From assembly GCF_001428625.1 (NCBI RefSeq), contig NZ_LMIE01000032.1, positions 115,798 to 179,797 on the forward strand: a stretch of DNA of 64,000 nt, in the 5' to 3' direction. Source of the stretch: Hydrogenophaga sp. Root209 (GTDB lineage Bacteria; Pseudomonadota; Gammaproteobacteria; Burkholderiales; Burkholderiaceae_C). How positions within the stretch are numbered: the first letter of the stretch is position 1; each line of letters begins with the position of its first letter. Under the pieces are notes generated by a model, which ran no database searches, was not told the origin of the DNA, and saw only the letters and a list, made by a program, of their open reading frames with translations. Shown here one piece after another: positions 33,178 to 44,070 of this stretch. Both the position numbers and the translations under genes were made by a program.

Positions 33178-33263
33178 GAGCCGGATGATAGGTCTGGCGC
33201 CCCGGCAGTGGTAGGGGCAGTCCCCCATCCCGACGGATGGAGGTCTGCCGCTTCAGGCTTGGC

Positions 33264-35882
<2,619 letters not shown>

Positions 35883-35914
35883 GAAAGTGCTCTCCGGGTG
35901 ATCTGAACTGTTGG

Positions 35915-35944
35915 GCATGTGGAGCTGCTCCACAGGTTTTCAAG
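35915..35944 (-). promoter_or_regulatory. Putative sigma-32 heat-shock promoter of clpB
   Basis: On the minus strand CTTGAAA (35938-35944) is followed after 15 bp by CCACATGC (35915-35922), close to the heat-shock consensus CTTGAAA-N11-16-CCCCATNT. It lies 33 bp before the clpB ATG. Confidence 0.6.
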
Positions 35945-35991
35945 CCAGCAACCAGCTTGCGCCCGCCCGCGGCATGCAGGCTTGACGCAGA

Positions 35992-36744
35992 TCAATCCAC
36001 CAACGGTGGGCGCCAGTAGGCGTAAGGCCAGGCCAGGGTGAGACCTGCGCGGTGGTACAAGGCCTGCGCCGGCAGGTTGCTCGCATCGACCTGCAGGAAC
36101 ACGCCGGCCAGACCACGACGGAGAGCCTCGAGCGCCATGGCATGCAGGACGCGGCCCGCCAGACCCTCGCCGCGCCGGGCGGCCGCTGTGCGCATGCCGT
36201 GCACGCCCAGCCAGCCGTGGCTGAACGACGCAGCGCCGCAGGCCACCGTCTGCCCGTGCTCCCGCACCGAGGCGTAGAGGGTGTCGGTGGCACGGCTGAG
36301 CGAACGCGAACGGCTGGCACCATCGGCCGGGTCCAGGCCCTCGCCCAGGAACATGGCCATCCACCCAGCGTCGGGCCTGGCATCCAGTTCACCTGGCGGG
36401 CCGGGGTGCAGATCCATCAGCCGGTGGACCTCTCCCGTCATGGTCAGGGTCGGCTGGTCGCGCTGCCAACCTCGCAGCCTCAAGGCCTCATGCCACGGCT
36501 GAAAGGAAGGCAGATCGGGCAGGCGGAACCGCGGTTCGAATCCCAGCGCGGCGTAGCGCGCCAGAATGGCGGGCAAGCGTTCGGTGTCGTGTGTCCCGTG
36601 ATGCAGTGGCACGGCGCTGCGGGCACGGCCCACGGTCCCGTGGTCCATGGCCAGCAGCCAGCCATCCATGGGCTCCACCACCTCGGGAGCCACCGCTTGC
36701 AGCGTGGCACGCTCGATCGATTCGATGTCTGCAGCGCTGAGCAT
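35992..36744 (-). CDS. GNAT family N-acetyltransferase
   Basis: A 250-aa protein whose C-terminal half has the GNAT acetyl-CoA-binding pattern (VHGMRTAAARRGEGLAGRVL, an R/Q-x-x-G-x-G/A type loop, followed by VFLQVDASNLPAQALYHRAG). The N-terminal half is a second, degenerate GNAT-like unit, as in several two-domain members. Start 36744 lies 17 bp after the moaE stop, so it may be the last gene of the molybdopterin string. Substrate is unknown, and the link with molybdenum cofactor may be only positional. Confidence 0.8.
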   Translation of the reverse strand: MLSAADIESIERATLQAVAPEVVEPMDGWLLAMDHGTVGRARSAVPLHHGTHDTERLPAILARYAALGFEPRFRLPDLPSFQPWHEALRLRGWQRDQPTLTMTGEVHRLMDLHPGPPGELDARPDAGWMAMFLGEGLDPADGASRSRSLSRATDTLYASVREHGQTVACGAASFSHGWLGVHGMRTAAARRGEGLAGRVLHAMALEALRRGLAGVFLQVDASNLPAQALYHRAGLTLAWPYAYWRPPLVD

Positions 36745-36761
36745 GGCCTCGCTGCGGCTGT

Positions 36762-37319
36762 TCAGCTGTTGGTGGCCGCGATGCCCCAGCGCGCCAGGGC
36801 TGCGTCGTCGCTCACGCGGGCATCCACCCAGCGCGCGCCCTCGGGGGTCTGCTCCTTCTTCCAGAACGGCGCTTGCGTCTTGAGGTAGTCCATGAGGAAC
36901 TCGCAAGCCTGGAAACTCTGGCCACGGTGTGCAGAGGTCACGACCACGAGCACGATCTGATCCAGCGGCTGCAGCAGTCCCACGCGGTGGATCACGCGGG
37001 CGCCGAAGATGTCGAAGCGCTGGTGCGCCGCGTCGATCATGGCTTCGATGGACTTCTCGGTCATGCCGGGGTAGTGCTCCAGCTCCATGGCAAGCACTTC
37101 CTCGCCGTCGCGCTCCGCCGCCGGGCCGCCCCAAGGCGGAGCAGCCCCCTCGGGGGGCAGCGAACCACGCGTAGCGGGGAGCGTGGGGGCCATGTTTCTG
37201 TCGCGCACCGTGCCGATGAAACTGCAGACCGCGCCCACGCCTTTGTCGGCTTTGCGCAGCAGCGCCACCTCGGCGCTGAGGTCGAAGTCCTCGGTCTGAA
37301 TGGAGACGCGAGTGCCCAT
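36762..37319 (-). CDS. moaE: Molybdopterin synthase large subunit MoaE with repeat-derived insert
   Basis: A 185-aa MoaE, the catalytic subunit that, with MoaD thiocarboxylate, converts precursor Z (cPMP) to molybdopterin. Family motifs are present: GAVCSFIGTVRDRN, MELEHYPGMTEKSIEAMID, RFDIFGARVIHRVGLL, SAHRGQSFQACEFLMDYLK and PFWKKEQTPEG with the active-site lysines. It is about 30 residues longer than usual because residues 43-70 (MAPTLPATRGSLPPEGAAPP and WGGPAAER) are encoded by an intergenic-type repeat in place of the short loop after GTVRDRN. The frame is kept. Start is 1 bp after the moaD stop. Confidence 0.92.
   Translation of the reverse strand: MGTRVSIQTEDFDLSAEVALLRKADKGVGAVCSFIGTVRDRNMAPTLPATRGSLPPEGAAPPWGGPAAERDGEEVLAMELEHYPGMTEKSIEAMIDAAHQRFDIFGARVIHRVGLLQPLDQIVLVVVTSAHRGQSFQACEFLMDYLKTQAPFWKKEQTPEGARWVDARVSDDAALARWGIAATNS
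37110..37193. repeat. GC-rich repeat copy B, inside moaE
   Basis: An 84-bp, in-frame segment of moaE. On the minus strand it reads GCCCCCACGCTCCCCGC, TTCGCTGCCCCCCGAGGGGG and CCTTGGGGCGGCCC, the same three blocks in the same order as copy A at 6576-6662 between tauE and rraA. Confidence 0.85.
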
Positions 37320-37320
37320 C

Positions 37321-37572
37321 TCAGCCGCCCGTGACAGGAGGAAAGAAGCCGACTTCGGCGCCCTCGCTGAGCGCAGCGGTCTCGTCGCTCATGGTCTGGT
37401 TGAGCGCCACACGCACCGAGCGGCCTGGCGCGAGTGCGTCAGCGTAGGCGCCACCGCGAGCCACCAGCTCGGCCCGAAGGGCGGCCAGCGTGTTGGCTTG
37501 GGTGTCGAAAAATTCGCCCCCCATGCCCAGGGCCTCGCGGATGGAAGCGAAATAGCGCAGTTGGACTTTCAT
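37321..37572 (-). CDS. moaD: Molybdopterin synthase sulfur carrier MoaD
   Basis: An 83-aa ubiquitin-fold protein ending in the Gly-Gly tail (GFFPPVTGG) that is adenylated by MoeB and thiocarboxylated to donate sulfur in molybdopterin synthesis. The N-terminus MKVQLRYFASIREALGMGGE is typical. The ATG at 37572 overlaps the moeA stop (ATGA), which fixes the start, and moaE follows directly. Confidence 0.93.
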   Translation of the reverse strand: MKVQLRYFASIREALGMGGEFFDTQANTLAALRAELVARGGAYADALAPGRSVRVALNQTMSDETAALSEGAEVGFFPPVTGG

Positions 37573-38834
37573 GCAAACAGGTCCGCAAAAGAGATGAAGG
37601 ACACGAGGTCTCCGTGGGCGATGGTTTTGCCAGCGGGGTTGTCCACCAGACCGTCGCCCCACACCGTCGAGGTCAGCACACCCGAGCTCTGATTGGGAAA
37701 CAGATCGAGACCACCGGCAGCATTGCGTCGCACGCGCAGGAACTCACGGCGCTTGTCGGCCTTGCTCAGCGTGAAGTGCGCGGGCAGCATGGTGGCTTTC
37801 AATGCAACCGTTTCGACCCCTTGCAAGCGCAACAGGAAAGGCCGCACCAACAGCAGGAAGGTAACGAAGCTGGACACAGGATTGCCCGGCAGGCCGATGA
37901 AGTGGCAGGCCTCGCCAGCATCGCGCTTCACGGTGCCGTAGGCAAACGGCTTGCCGGGCTTCATGGCGATCTGCCAGAGATCGAGCCGGCCGAGTTGTTG
38001 CACGGCCGGCTTGATGTGGTCTTCTTCCCCCACCGACACGCCGCCACTGGTGAGGATGAGATCGTGGTGATCGGCCGCGGTCTTGAGTGCGGCCAGCGTG
38101 GCCTCGCGCTGGTCGGGCACGATCCCCAGGTCGCTCACCTCACAGCCCATGCGGTGCAGGAGCGCCCGCAGGAAAAAGCGGTTGGAGTTGTAGATGGCAC
38201 CGGGCTTCATGGCCTCCGGCGCAACCTCGCCCGGCATCACGAGTTCGTCTCCGGTGGAGAACAGCGCCACACGCGGGCGCGCCACCACGTTCAGGTGCGC
38301 CAGGCCCAGGCTCGCGGCCAGGCCCAGGCTCGCTGGCGACAGGCGTTCACCACGGGTCAGCACCACCGCGCCGCGCGTCACGTCTTCCCCCGCACGCCGT
38401 ACCCACTGACCCGGCCGGGGCACGGCCTGGATGTGCACACCGTGGATGTTGCCTCCCACTTCGACCGTGTCTTCCTGCATCACCACCGCATCGGCCCCGG
38501 CGGGCATGGGCGCTCCTGTGAAGATGCGCGCGCAGGTGCCAGGCTCCAGTGGCTCGCCCGAGTGGCCGGCGGCGATGCGCTGCGTCACCGGCAGCACCTT
38601 GCCCGCCTCAGTCACGTCGGCAGCGCGCAGGGCGTAACCGTCCATGGACGAGTTGTCGTTGGGTGGCACCTGCAGCGCAGACACGAGGTCTTGTGCCAGC
38701 ACGCGGCCGTCGGCATCGAAGGTGGCCACCGCTTCGGTGGACTGCAACGGCCCGACGTGCGCCAGCAAGCTCACCATCGCGTCGTCCAGCGACATCAATG
38801 GCACACGGGTCTGTGATGGAGGGGGCGTGGTCAT
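37569..38834 (-). CDS. moeA: Molybdopterin molybdenumtransferase MoeA
   Basis: A 421-aa MoeA, which inserts molybdate into adenylylated molybdopterin. Motifs: NSSMDGYALRAADV near residue 60, IFTGAPMPAGADAVVMQEDT, VALFSTGDEL, YNSNRFFL, the MPT-binding TSGGVSVGEEDHIK, and GLPGNPVSSFVTFLLL. Length matches the family (about 410 aa). The ATG overlaps the mobB stop and its own stop overlaps moaD, so translation is coupled through the string. Confidence 0.95.
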   Translation of the reverse strand: MTTPPPSQTRVPLMSLDDAMVSLLAHVGPLQSTEAVATFDADGRVLAQDLVSALQVPPNDNSSMDGYALRAADVTEAGKVLPVTQRIAAGHSGEPLEPGTCARIFTGAPMPAGADAVVMQEDTVEVGGNIHGVHIQAVPRPGQWVRRAGEDVTRGAVVLTRGERLSPASLGLAASLGLAHLNVVARPRVALFSTGDELVMPGEVAPEAMKPGAIYNSNRFFLRALLHRMGCEVSDLGIVPDQREATLAALKTAADHHDLILTSGGVSVGEEDHIKPAVQQLGRLDLWQIAMKPGKPFAYGTVKRDAGEACHFIGLPGNPVSSFVTFLLLVRPFLLRLQGVETVALKATMLPAHFTLSKADKRREFLRVRRNAAGGLDLFPNQSSGVLTSTVWGDGLVDNPAGKTIAHGDLVSFISFADLFA

Positions 38835-39367
38835 GGCAGGCTCAACGGGGTGCAGTATTGGAATCGCACTGCATTGTCGACCAACCAGGCGGCTACGTCA
38901 TCGGCACGGTTCAAATCCAGCACGGTGCAGTGGACGGACATCGGCAGGGTGTCCGGGGTGTCGGTGGCGATGGCCACGATGTGTTGGTCGTCGGGAAAGC
39001 GCAGCGGCTTGCCATGGGCCTGCCGCCACACCTCCACCTTGGGCAGATCGCTCTGCTTGAAACCCTCGACCAGCACCCAATCGACGTCTGCGCGCAACTG
39101 GGCAAGGAGGTCGTGTACCGAATGCTCGACGACGGTCTCCAGTTCACGCATGAGCACCATCCGTTTGGGCGAAGCCGCAAGCACCTCGAAGGCTCCGGCT
39201 TCGCGGTGGCGCCAGGTGTCCTTGCCGGGGTGATCGATGTCAAAACGGTGGTGCGCGTGCTTGACCACGGACACGCGCTGCCCGCGCAGCTTGAGCTCGG
39301 GAATCAGCTGCTCGACCAGCGTGGTTTTGCCCGATCCCGAAAAGCCCGCAAACCCGACGACCTTCAT
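38831..39367 (-). CDS. mobB: Molybdopterin-guanine dinucleotide biosynthesis protein MobB
   Basis: A 178-aa P-loop GTPase-like protein (MKVVGFAGFSGSGKTTLVEQ; Walker A GFSGSGKT at residues 8-15) with the family HHRFDIDHPGKDTWRHREAG segment, here shortened to HRFDIDHPGKDTWRHREAG. MobB binds GTP and assists MobA in attaching GMP to molybdenum cofactor. The ATG at 39367 overlaps the thrC stop (39364-39367). No mobA is seen in the window. Confidence 0.93.
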   Translation of the reverse strand: MKVVGFAGFSGSGKTTLVEQLIPELKLRGQRVSVVKHAHHRFDIDHPGKDTWRHREAGAFEVLAASPKRMVLMRELETVVEHSVHDLLAQLRADVDWVLVEGFKQSDLPKVEVWRQAHGKPLRFPDDQHIVAIATDTPDTLPMSVHCTVLDLNRADDVAAWLVDNAVRFQYCTPLSLP

Positions 39368-40806
39368 GCCCGGGCGCAATGCTCGGCGATGAAGGCCTGA
39401 ACGGCAGCCGTGCTTGCCGGCATCACCCGCACGCGCTTGGGCAGATCCTCGATGCCCCGGAACTGCGGCGGACGGTGCGGTTGCTGTCCCAGGGCCTCGA
39501 CGATGGTCTCGGCGAACTTGATCGGCAACGCAGTCTCCAGCACGATCATCGGTACGCCGGGCTGGAGATGCTCACGCGCCACTTTCACGCCATCGGCCGT
39601 GTGCGTGTCGATCATCACGCCGTGGCGCTTGAAGGTGTCACGAATCGTCTCGAGGCGGTTTTCGTGCGTGCTCGTGCCACTGCGAAAACCATAGTGGCTG
39701 GCGGCGCCCGCAAACGCCGGATCTGCGCTCAGGTCGAAACGACCTTCACGCGACAGCACGTCGCCGAACAATGCCTTGACGCGCTCGCCGTCACGACCCA
39801 GCAGGTCGAACACGAAGCGCTCGAAGTTGCTGGCCTTGGAGATGTCCATCGACGGGCTGGAGGTCTCGTGCGTGTCGGCGCTGGCCCGCACGCGGTACAC
39901 GCCTGTGCGAAAGAACTCGTCAAGCACGTCGTTCTCGTTGGTCGCGACCACGAGCTGCTCGATCGGCAGGCCCATCTGGCGCGCCACGTGGCCGGCGCAT
40001 ACGTTGCCGAAATTGCCACTGGGCACGGTGAACGAGACCTGCTCGGTGTCCTTGGTGGTGGCTTGGAAGTACCCGGCGAAGTAGTAGACGACCTGGGCCA
40101 GCAGCCGCGCCCAGTTGATCGAGTTCACGGTACCGATTTTGTGGCCGCGTTTGAATTCGAGGTCGTTGCTGACGTTCTTGACGATGTCTTGGCAGTCGTC
40201 GAACACGCCTTCGATCGCGATGTTGTGGATGTTCTCGTCCATCAGGCTGTACATCTGCGCCTGCTGGAACGGGCTCATGCGGCCATGCGGGCTCAGCATG
40301 AACACGCGCACCCCGCGCTTGCCGCGCATGGCGTACTCGGCCGCGCTGCCGGTGTCACCCGAGGTCGCACCCAGGATGTTGAGTTCCTCGCCACGGCGCG
40401 CCAGTTCGTATTCGAACAGGTTGCCCAGCAACTGCATGGCCATGTCCTTGAAGGCCAGCGTGGGGCCGTTGGACAGAGCTTCGAGGTGGAAGCCCGGTTC
40501 GAGCTGCTTGAGCGGCACGATCTGCGGCGTGCCGTACACCGCTTCGGTGTAGGTCTTCTCGCACAGCGCACGCAGGTCGGCGGGGGGGATGTCGTCGATG
40601 TAGAGCGAGAGGATCTCGAACGCGAGCGCTGCGTATCCGCCGGTCGCGCCGCCGTTGAATGTGGCGCGCAAGTGCTGAAGCGCCGTGGCATCCAGTCGGG
40701 GATACGCCTCGGGCAGGTACAGGCCGCCGTCGGGTGCCAGGCCTTCCAGCAGGATCTCGCAAAAGTGCTTGCGCCCCGGGTCGCCACGGGTAGAGAGGTA
40801 CAGCAT
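39364..40806 (-). CDS. thrC: Threonine synthase
   Basis: A 480-aa PLP enzyme that converts O-phosphohomoserine to threonine. The start MLYLSTRGDPGRKHFCEILL is typical of the long, type-2 thrC of proteobacteria; the PLP lysine sits in GPTLAFKDMAMQLLG and the phosphate-binding loop in GATSGDTGSAAEYAM, with VPSGNFGNVCAGH later. It overlaps the hom stop by one base (TGATG at 40806) and the mobB start by ATGA. The opposite-strand and upstream open frames here are shadows. Confidence 0.95.
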   Translation of the reverse strand: MLYLSTRGDPGRKHFCEILLEGLAPDGGLYLPEAYPRLDATALQHLRATFNGGATGGYAALAFEILSLYIDDIPPADLRALCEKTYTEAVYGTPQIVPLKQLEPGFHLEALSNGPTLAFKDMAMQLLGNLFEYELARRGEELNILGATSGDTGSAAEYAMRGKRGVRVFMLSPHGRMSPFQQAQMYSLMDENIHNIAIEGVFDDCQDIVKNVSNDLEFKRGHKIGTVNSINWARLLAQVVYYFAGYFQATTKDTEQVSFTVPSGNFGNVCAGHVARQMGLPIEQLVVATNENDVLDEFFRTGVYRVRASADTHETSSPSMDISKASNFERFVFDLLGRDGERVKALFGDVLSREGRFDLSADPAFAGAASHYGFRSGTSTHENRLETIRDTFKRHGVMIDTHTADGVKVAREHLQPGVPMIVLETALPIKFAETIVEALGQQPHRPPQFRGIEDLPKRVRVMPASTAAVQAFIAEHCARA

Positions 40807-42137
40807 CAGTTCAGCTCTTCCTTGCGGATGCGCACGATGGGCGCGAGCACGGTGGGCAGTTTTTGCAACTGCGCCAGGGCATCGTTCATGGTGCCTTCGC
40901 GCGTGTCGTGCGTGAGGATGATCAGGTCGGTGGACGTGCCGCCTTCGCCGCTCACCTCGTCGGCCTCGCGCTGCAACACCGCGTCGATGCTGATGCCGGC
41001 TTTGGCCAGCAAGCCTGTCACTTCGGCCAGCACGCCGGCCTCGTCGGCCACGCGCAGGCGCAGGTAGTAGCTCGTCACCACCTCGCTCATGGGCAGCACG
41101 CTCAGGTCGCTCATCGCATCGGGCTGGAAAGCCAGGTGCGGCACGCGGTGGTGCGGGTCGGCGGTGTGCAGGCGTGTGATGTCCACCAGGTCGGCAATCA
41201 CGGCGCTGGCGGTGGGCTCGCTGCCCGCGCCCTTGCCGTAGTACAGCGTGGTGCCCACGGCGTCGCCCTGCACCACCACCGCGTTCATCGCCCCTTCCAC
41301 ATTGGCGATCAGGCGTTTGGACGGCACCAGGCTCGGGTGCACGCGCAATTCGATGCCTTGGGCCGTGCGCTTCGTGATGCCCAGCAGCTTGATGCGGTAG
41401 CCCAGCTGTTCGGCGTACTTGATGTCGGTCGCGCCGAGCTGCGTGATGCCCTCCACGTAGGCCTTGTCGAACTGCACCGGGATGCCGAAGGCGATCGCGC
41501 TCATCAGCGTGACCTTGTGCGCCGCGTCCACACCTTCGATGTCGAAGGTCGGATCGGTCTCGGCGTAACCCAGGCGCTGCGCTTCCTTGAGCACGACGGC
41601 AAAGTCCAGACCCTTGTCGCGCATCTCGGAGAGGATGAAGTTGGTCGTGCCGTTGATGATGCCGGCGATCCACTGGATGCTGTTGGCAGTCAGTCCTTCG
41701 CGCAGCGCCTTGATGATGGGGATGCCACCGGCCACCGCCGCTTCGAACGCCACCATCACGCCCTTGGCCGAGGCCGCGGCGAAGATCTCGGTGCCGTGCA
41801 CCGCCAGCAAGGCCTTGTTGGCGGTCACCACGTGCTTGCCCGCGGCAATGGCTTCCAGCACCAGCGCCTTGGCGATGCCGTACCCGCCAATGAGCTCGAT
41901 CACAATATCGATCTCGGGATTCGCGATGACCGTGCGTGCGTCGTTCACCACCTTCACGTTCGGGCCCACGATGGACTGGGCGCGCGCGGTGTCGAGGTCG
42001 GCCACCATGGTGATCTCGATGCCACGACCGGCACGCCGGCGAATCTCTTCCTGGTTGCGCTGGAGCACGTTGAACGTGCCACTGCCCACGGTGCCTATGC
42101 CCAGAAGGCCTACTTGGATCGGTTTCATGTCGGTCAT
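40806..42137 (-). CDS. hom: Homoserine dehydrogenase
   Basis: A 443-aa monofunctional homoserine dehydrogenase, reducing aspartate semialdehyde to homoserine. The Rossmann motif is VGLLGIGTVGSGTFNVLQ, the catalytic region holds INGTTNFILSEMRDKGLDFA and ETDPTFDIEGVDAAHK, and an ACT domain at the C-terminus (LRVADEAGVLAEVTGLLAK) should mediate threonine feedback. Start could be 42137 or the ATG three codons later. It lies 17 bp after the aminotransferase gene, and both hom and thrC continue into the molybdopterin genes. Confidence 0.95.
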   Translation of the reverse strand: MTDMKPIQVGLLGIGTVGSGTFNVLQRNQEEIRRRAGRGIEITMVADLDTARAQSIVGPNVKVVNDARTVIANPEIDIVIELIGGYGIAKALVLEAIAAGKHVVTANKALLAVHGTEIFAAASAKGVMVAFEAAVAGGIPIIKALREGLTANSIQWIAGIINGTTNFILSEMRDKGLDFAVVLKEAQRLGYAETDPTFDIEGVDAAHKVTLMSAIAFGIPVQFDKAYVEGITQLGATDIKYAEQLGYRIKLLGITKRTAQGIELRVHPSLVPSKRLIANVEGAMNAVVVQGDAVGTTLYYGKGAGSEPTASAVIADLVDITRLHTADPHHRVPHLAFQPDAMSDLSVLPMSEVVTSYYLRLRVADEAGVLAEVTGLLAKAGISIDAVLQREADEVSGEGGTSTDLIILTHDTREGTMNDALAQLQKLPTVLAPIVRIRKEELN

Positions 42138-42154
42138 GGTTGGGGAGCAAAAAA

Positions 42155-43381
42155 TCAGGTGCCGTGGCGTTTACGCCAGCCTTCAAAGAACTTCGCGACG
42201 CGGTTGATGGCCTCGCGCAGATCGTCTTCGTGAGGCAGGAACACGATGCGGAAATGCTGGTTGTCGGGATAGTTGAAGCCCGAGCCCTGCACCAGCATCA
42301 CGCGCGTTTCCTGCAGCAACTCCAGGAACATCTGCTGGTCGTCCTCGATCGGGTACATCTTCGGGTCGAGCTTGGGGAACATGTAGAGCGCGGCCGACGG
42401 CTTGACGCAACTCACGCCCGGAATCGCGGTGATGAGCTCGTAGGCCAGATCGCGCTGGCGGCGCAACCGGCCGCCCTCGCCCACCAGATCGTTGATGCTC
42501 TGGTAACCGCCCAGGGCCGTTTGAATGGCCCACTGACCCGGCACGTTGGCGCACAGGCGCATGTTCGAGAGCATGTTCAGGCCCTCGATGTAGTCCTTGG
42601 CCGGCTTCTTGTCGCCCGAGACGACAAGCCAGCCCGCGCGGTAGCCGCACGAGCGGTAGCTCTTGGAGAGCGAGTTGAAGGTCAGCGTGAGCACGTCTTC
42701 CGACAGGCTGGCGATCGCGGTGTGCTTCACGCCGTCGTACAGCACCTTGTCGTAGACCTCGTCGGCAAAAATCACCAGGCCGTGTTCGCGCGCGATCTCC
42801 ACGATGGACTTGAGCAATTCGTCGGAGTACAGCGCGCCGGTCGGGTTGTTGGGGTTGATGACCACGATGCCTTTGGTGGCCGGCGTGATCTTGCGGCGAA
42901 TGTCGTCGAGGTCGGGCATCCAGCCATTGGATTCGTCGCACATGTAGTGCACTGGCGTGCCGCCAGACAGGCTCACGGCGGCAGTCCACAGCGGGTAGTC
43001 GGGCGCGGGTAGCAGCAACTCATCGCCGTCATCGAGCAGCGCATTGGTGGCCATCACGATCAGTTCGCTCGCCCCATTGCCGAGGTAGATGTCGTCGAGC
43101 GTCACGCCCTTGATGCCCTGCGTCTGGGTCTCGTGCATCACCGCCTTGCGCGCGCCGAAGATGCCTTTGCTGTCCGAATAACCCGCCGAGTTCGGCAGGT
43201 TGCGGATCATGTCCTGCTGGATCTCCTCGGGCGCGTCAAAACCAAACACCGCCAGGTTGCCAATGTTCAGACGAATGATCTTGTGACCCTCGTCTTCCAT
43301 CTTGCGCGCGGCATCCATGATCGGGCCCCGGATGTCGTAGCACACGTTGGCCAGCTTGGCGGATTTCTGAATGGTCTTCAA
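42155..43381 (-). CDS. PLP-dependent aminotransferase, AlaC-type
   Basis: A 408-aa class I/II aminotransferase. The PLP lysine lies in FNSLSKSYRSCGYRAGWLVV and the aspartate/asparagine cofactor residues in VVINPNNPTGALYS and FADEVYDKVLYDG. Close relatives are alanine transaminases (AlaA/AlaC). The start is uncertain: a TTG at 43381 (LKTIQKSAKLANVCYDIRGP) has an AGGGAG Shine-Dalgarno five bases upstream and fits the usual N-terminus, whereas longer in-frame starts run into the divergent gene. It heads the hom-thrC string, so it may supply or interconvert amino acids with that pathway. Confidence 0.88.
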   Translation of the reverse strand: MKTIQKSAKLANVCYDIRGPIMDAARKMEDEGHKIIRLNIGNLAVFGFDAPEEIQQDMIRNLPNSAGYSDSKGIFGARKAVMHETQTQGIKGVTLDDIYLGNGASELIVMATNALLDDGDELLLPAPDYPLWTAAVSLSGGTPVHYMCDESNGWMPDLDDIRRKITPATKGIVVINPNNPTGALYSDELLKSIVEIAREHGLVIFADEVYDKVLYDGVKHTAIASLSEDVLTLTFNSLSKSYRSCGYRAGWLVVSGDKKPAKDYIEGLNMLSNMRLCANVPGQWAIQTALGGYQSINDLVGEGGRLRRQRDLAYELITAIPGVSCVKPSAALYMFPKLDPKMYPIEDDQQMFLELLQETRVMLVQGSGFNYPDNQHFRIVFLPHEDDLREAINRVAKFFEGWRKRHGT

Positions 43382-43520
43382 AGTCACTCCCTGGGTGTTC
43401 TGGGGTCGTGCGGGGCGGGGTTCCCGGTGTGCTGCACCGGGCGTTATATTCGGTCTTGTCTGCAGGGAAAACCTGCAATTTGACCACAGTTCCGCACCCC
43501 GTCCGATTGGCTGCCGCCCC

Positions 43521-43901
43521 ATGAAACTGCACTCCGACAAGCTGGATATCCAGTCCTTCACAGGCTATGGCGATGGCTGGATCGCAGTGAACGGCCAGCG
43601 CCATTCCCACAGCCTCATGCTCACACCCAAAGGCCAGTTGCAGCCCTGGCCATGTTCGCGTTTTGAGTTGCTGGAAACCTCTCACTTCAACATGCTCATC
43701 CAGCTGGCCGCCGAACCTCCCGAGCTCATCGTGTTCGGCAGTGGTTCACGGTTGCGCTTCGCACCCCCGGCCTTGCTGCGCGACCTGATGGCACAGCGCA
43801 TCGGTGTTGAAACCATGGACACGGCCGCCGCCTGCCGCACCTACAACATCCTTGCGGGAGAGGGTCGTCGAGTGGTCGCGGCCTTGTTGCTGGAGACCTG
43901 A
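43521..43901 (+). CDS. Mth938-like domain protein (DUF498)
   Basis: A 126-aa protein with the Mth938/Xcc1710-like fold: GYGDGWIAVNGQRHSHSLML, LIVFGSGSRLRFAPP and VETMDTAAACRTYNILAGEG. The human homologue NDUFAF3 assists complex I assembly and bacterial copies often sit near protein-export genes; here the neighbours are an aminotransferase and a peroxiredoxin, which tell little. The 139-bp divergent gap contains an AT-rich TTATATT box that could be a -10. Confidence 0.85.
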   Translation: MKLHSDKLDIQSFTGYGDGWIAVNGQRHSHSLMLTPKGQLQPWPCSRFELLETSHFNMLIQLAAEPPELIVFGSGSRLRFAPPALLRDLMAQRIGVETMDTAAACRTYNILAGEGRRVVAALLLET

Positions 43902-44070
43902 GCCCCCCCCGGCAACCACCCTGGGTTGCCACTGTGACGGCTGAGTCCAATCAGGGTAAAATACCGGATTGTTTCCTGCCACGGGTCCCATTGCTGCAAT
44001 GCAGGGCTCGCCGTGAAACAGCCGGGAAGCCAACGCATCACCACCAACTTACGTCAGGGGTCCACGCAGT

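Noticed and set aside
35992-37134. Long frame merging the GNAT gene with sequence upstream in moaE
   Set aside because: The start MLSAADIES at 36744 follows the moaE stop and gives a normal two-part GNAT protein.
39364-42186. One frame that joins thrC to sequence within hom (940 codons)
   Set aside because: The upstream part is a shifted reading of hom; thrC starts at 40806 with the canonical N-terminus. Not a fusion.
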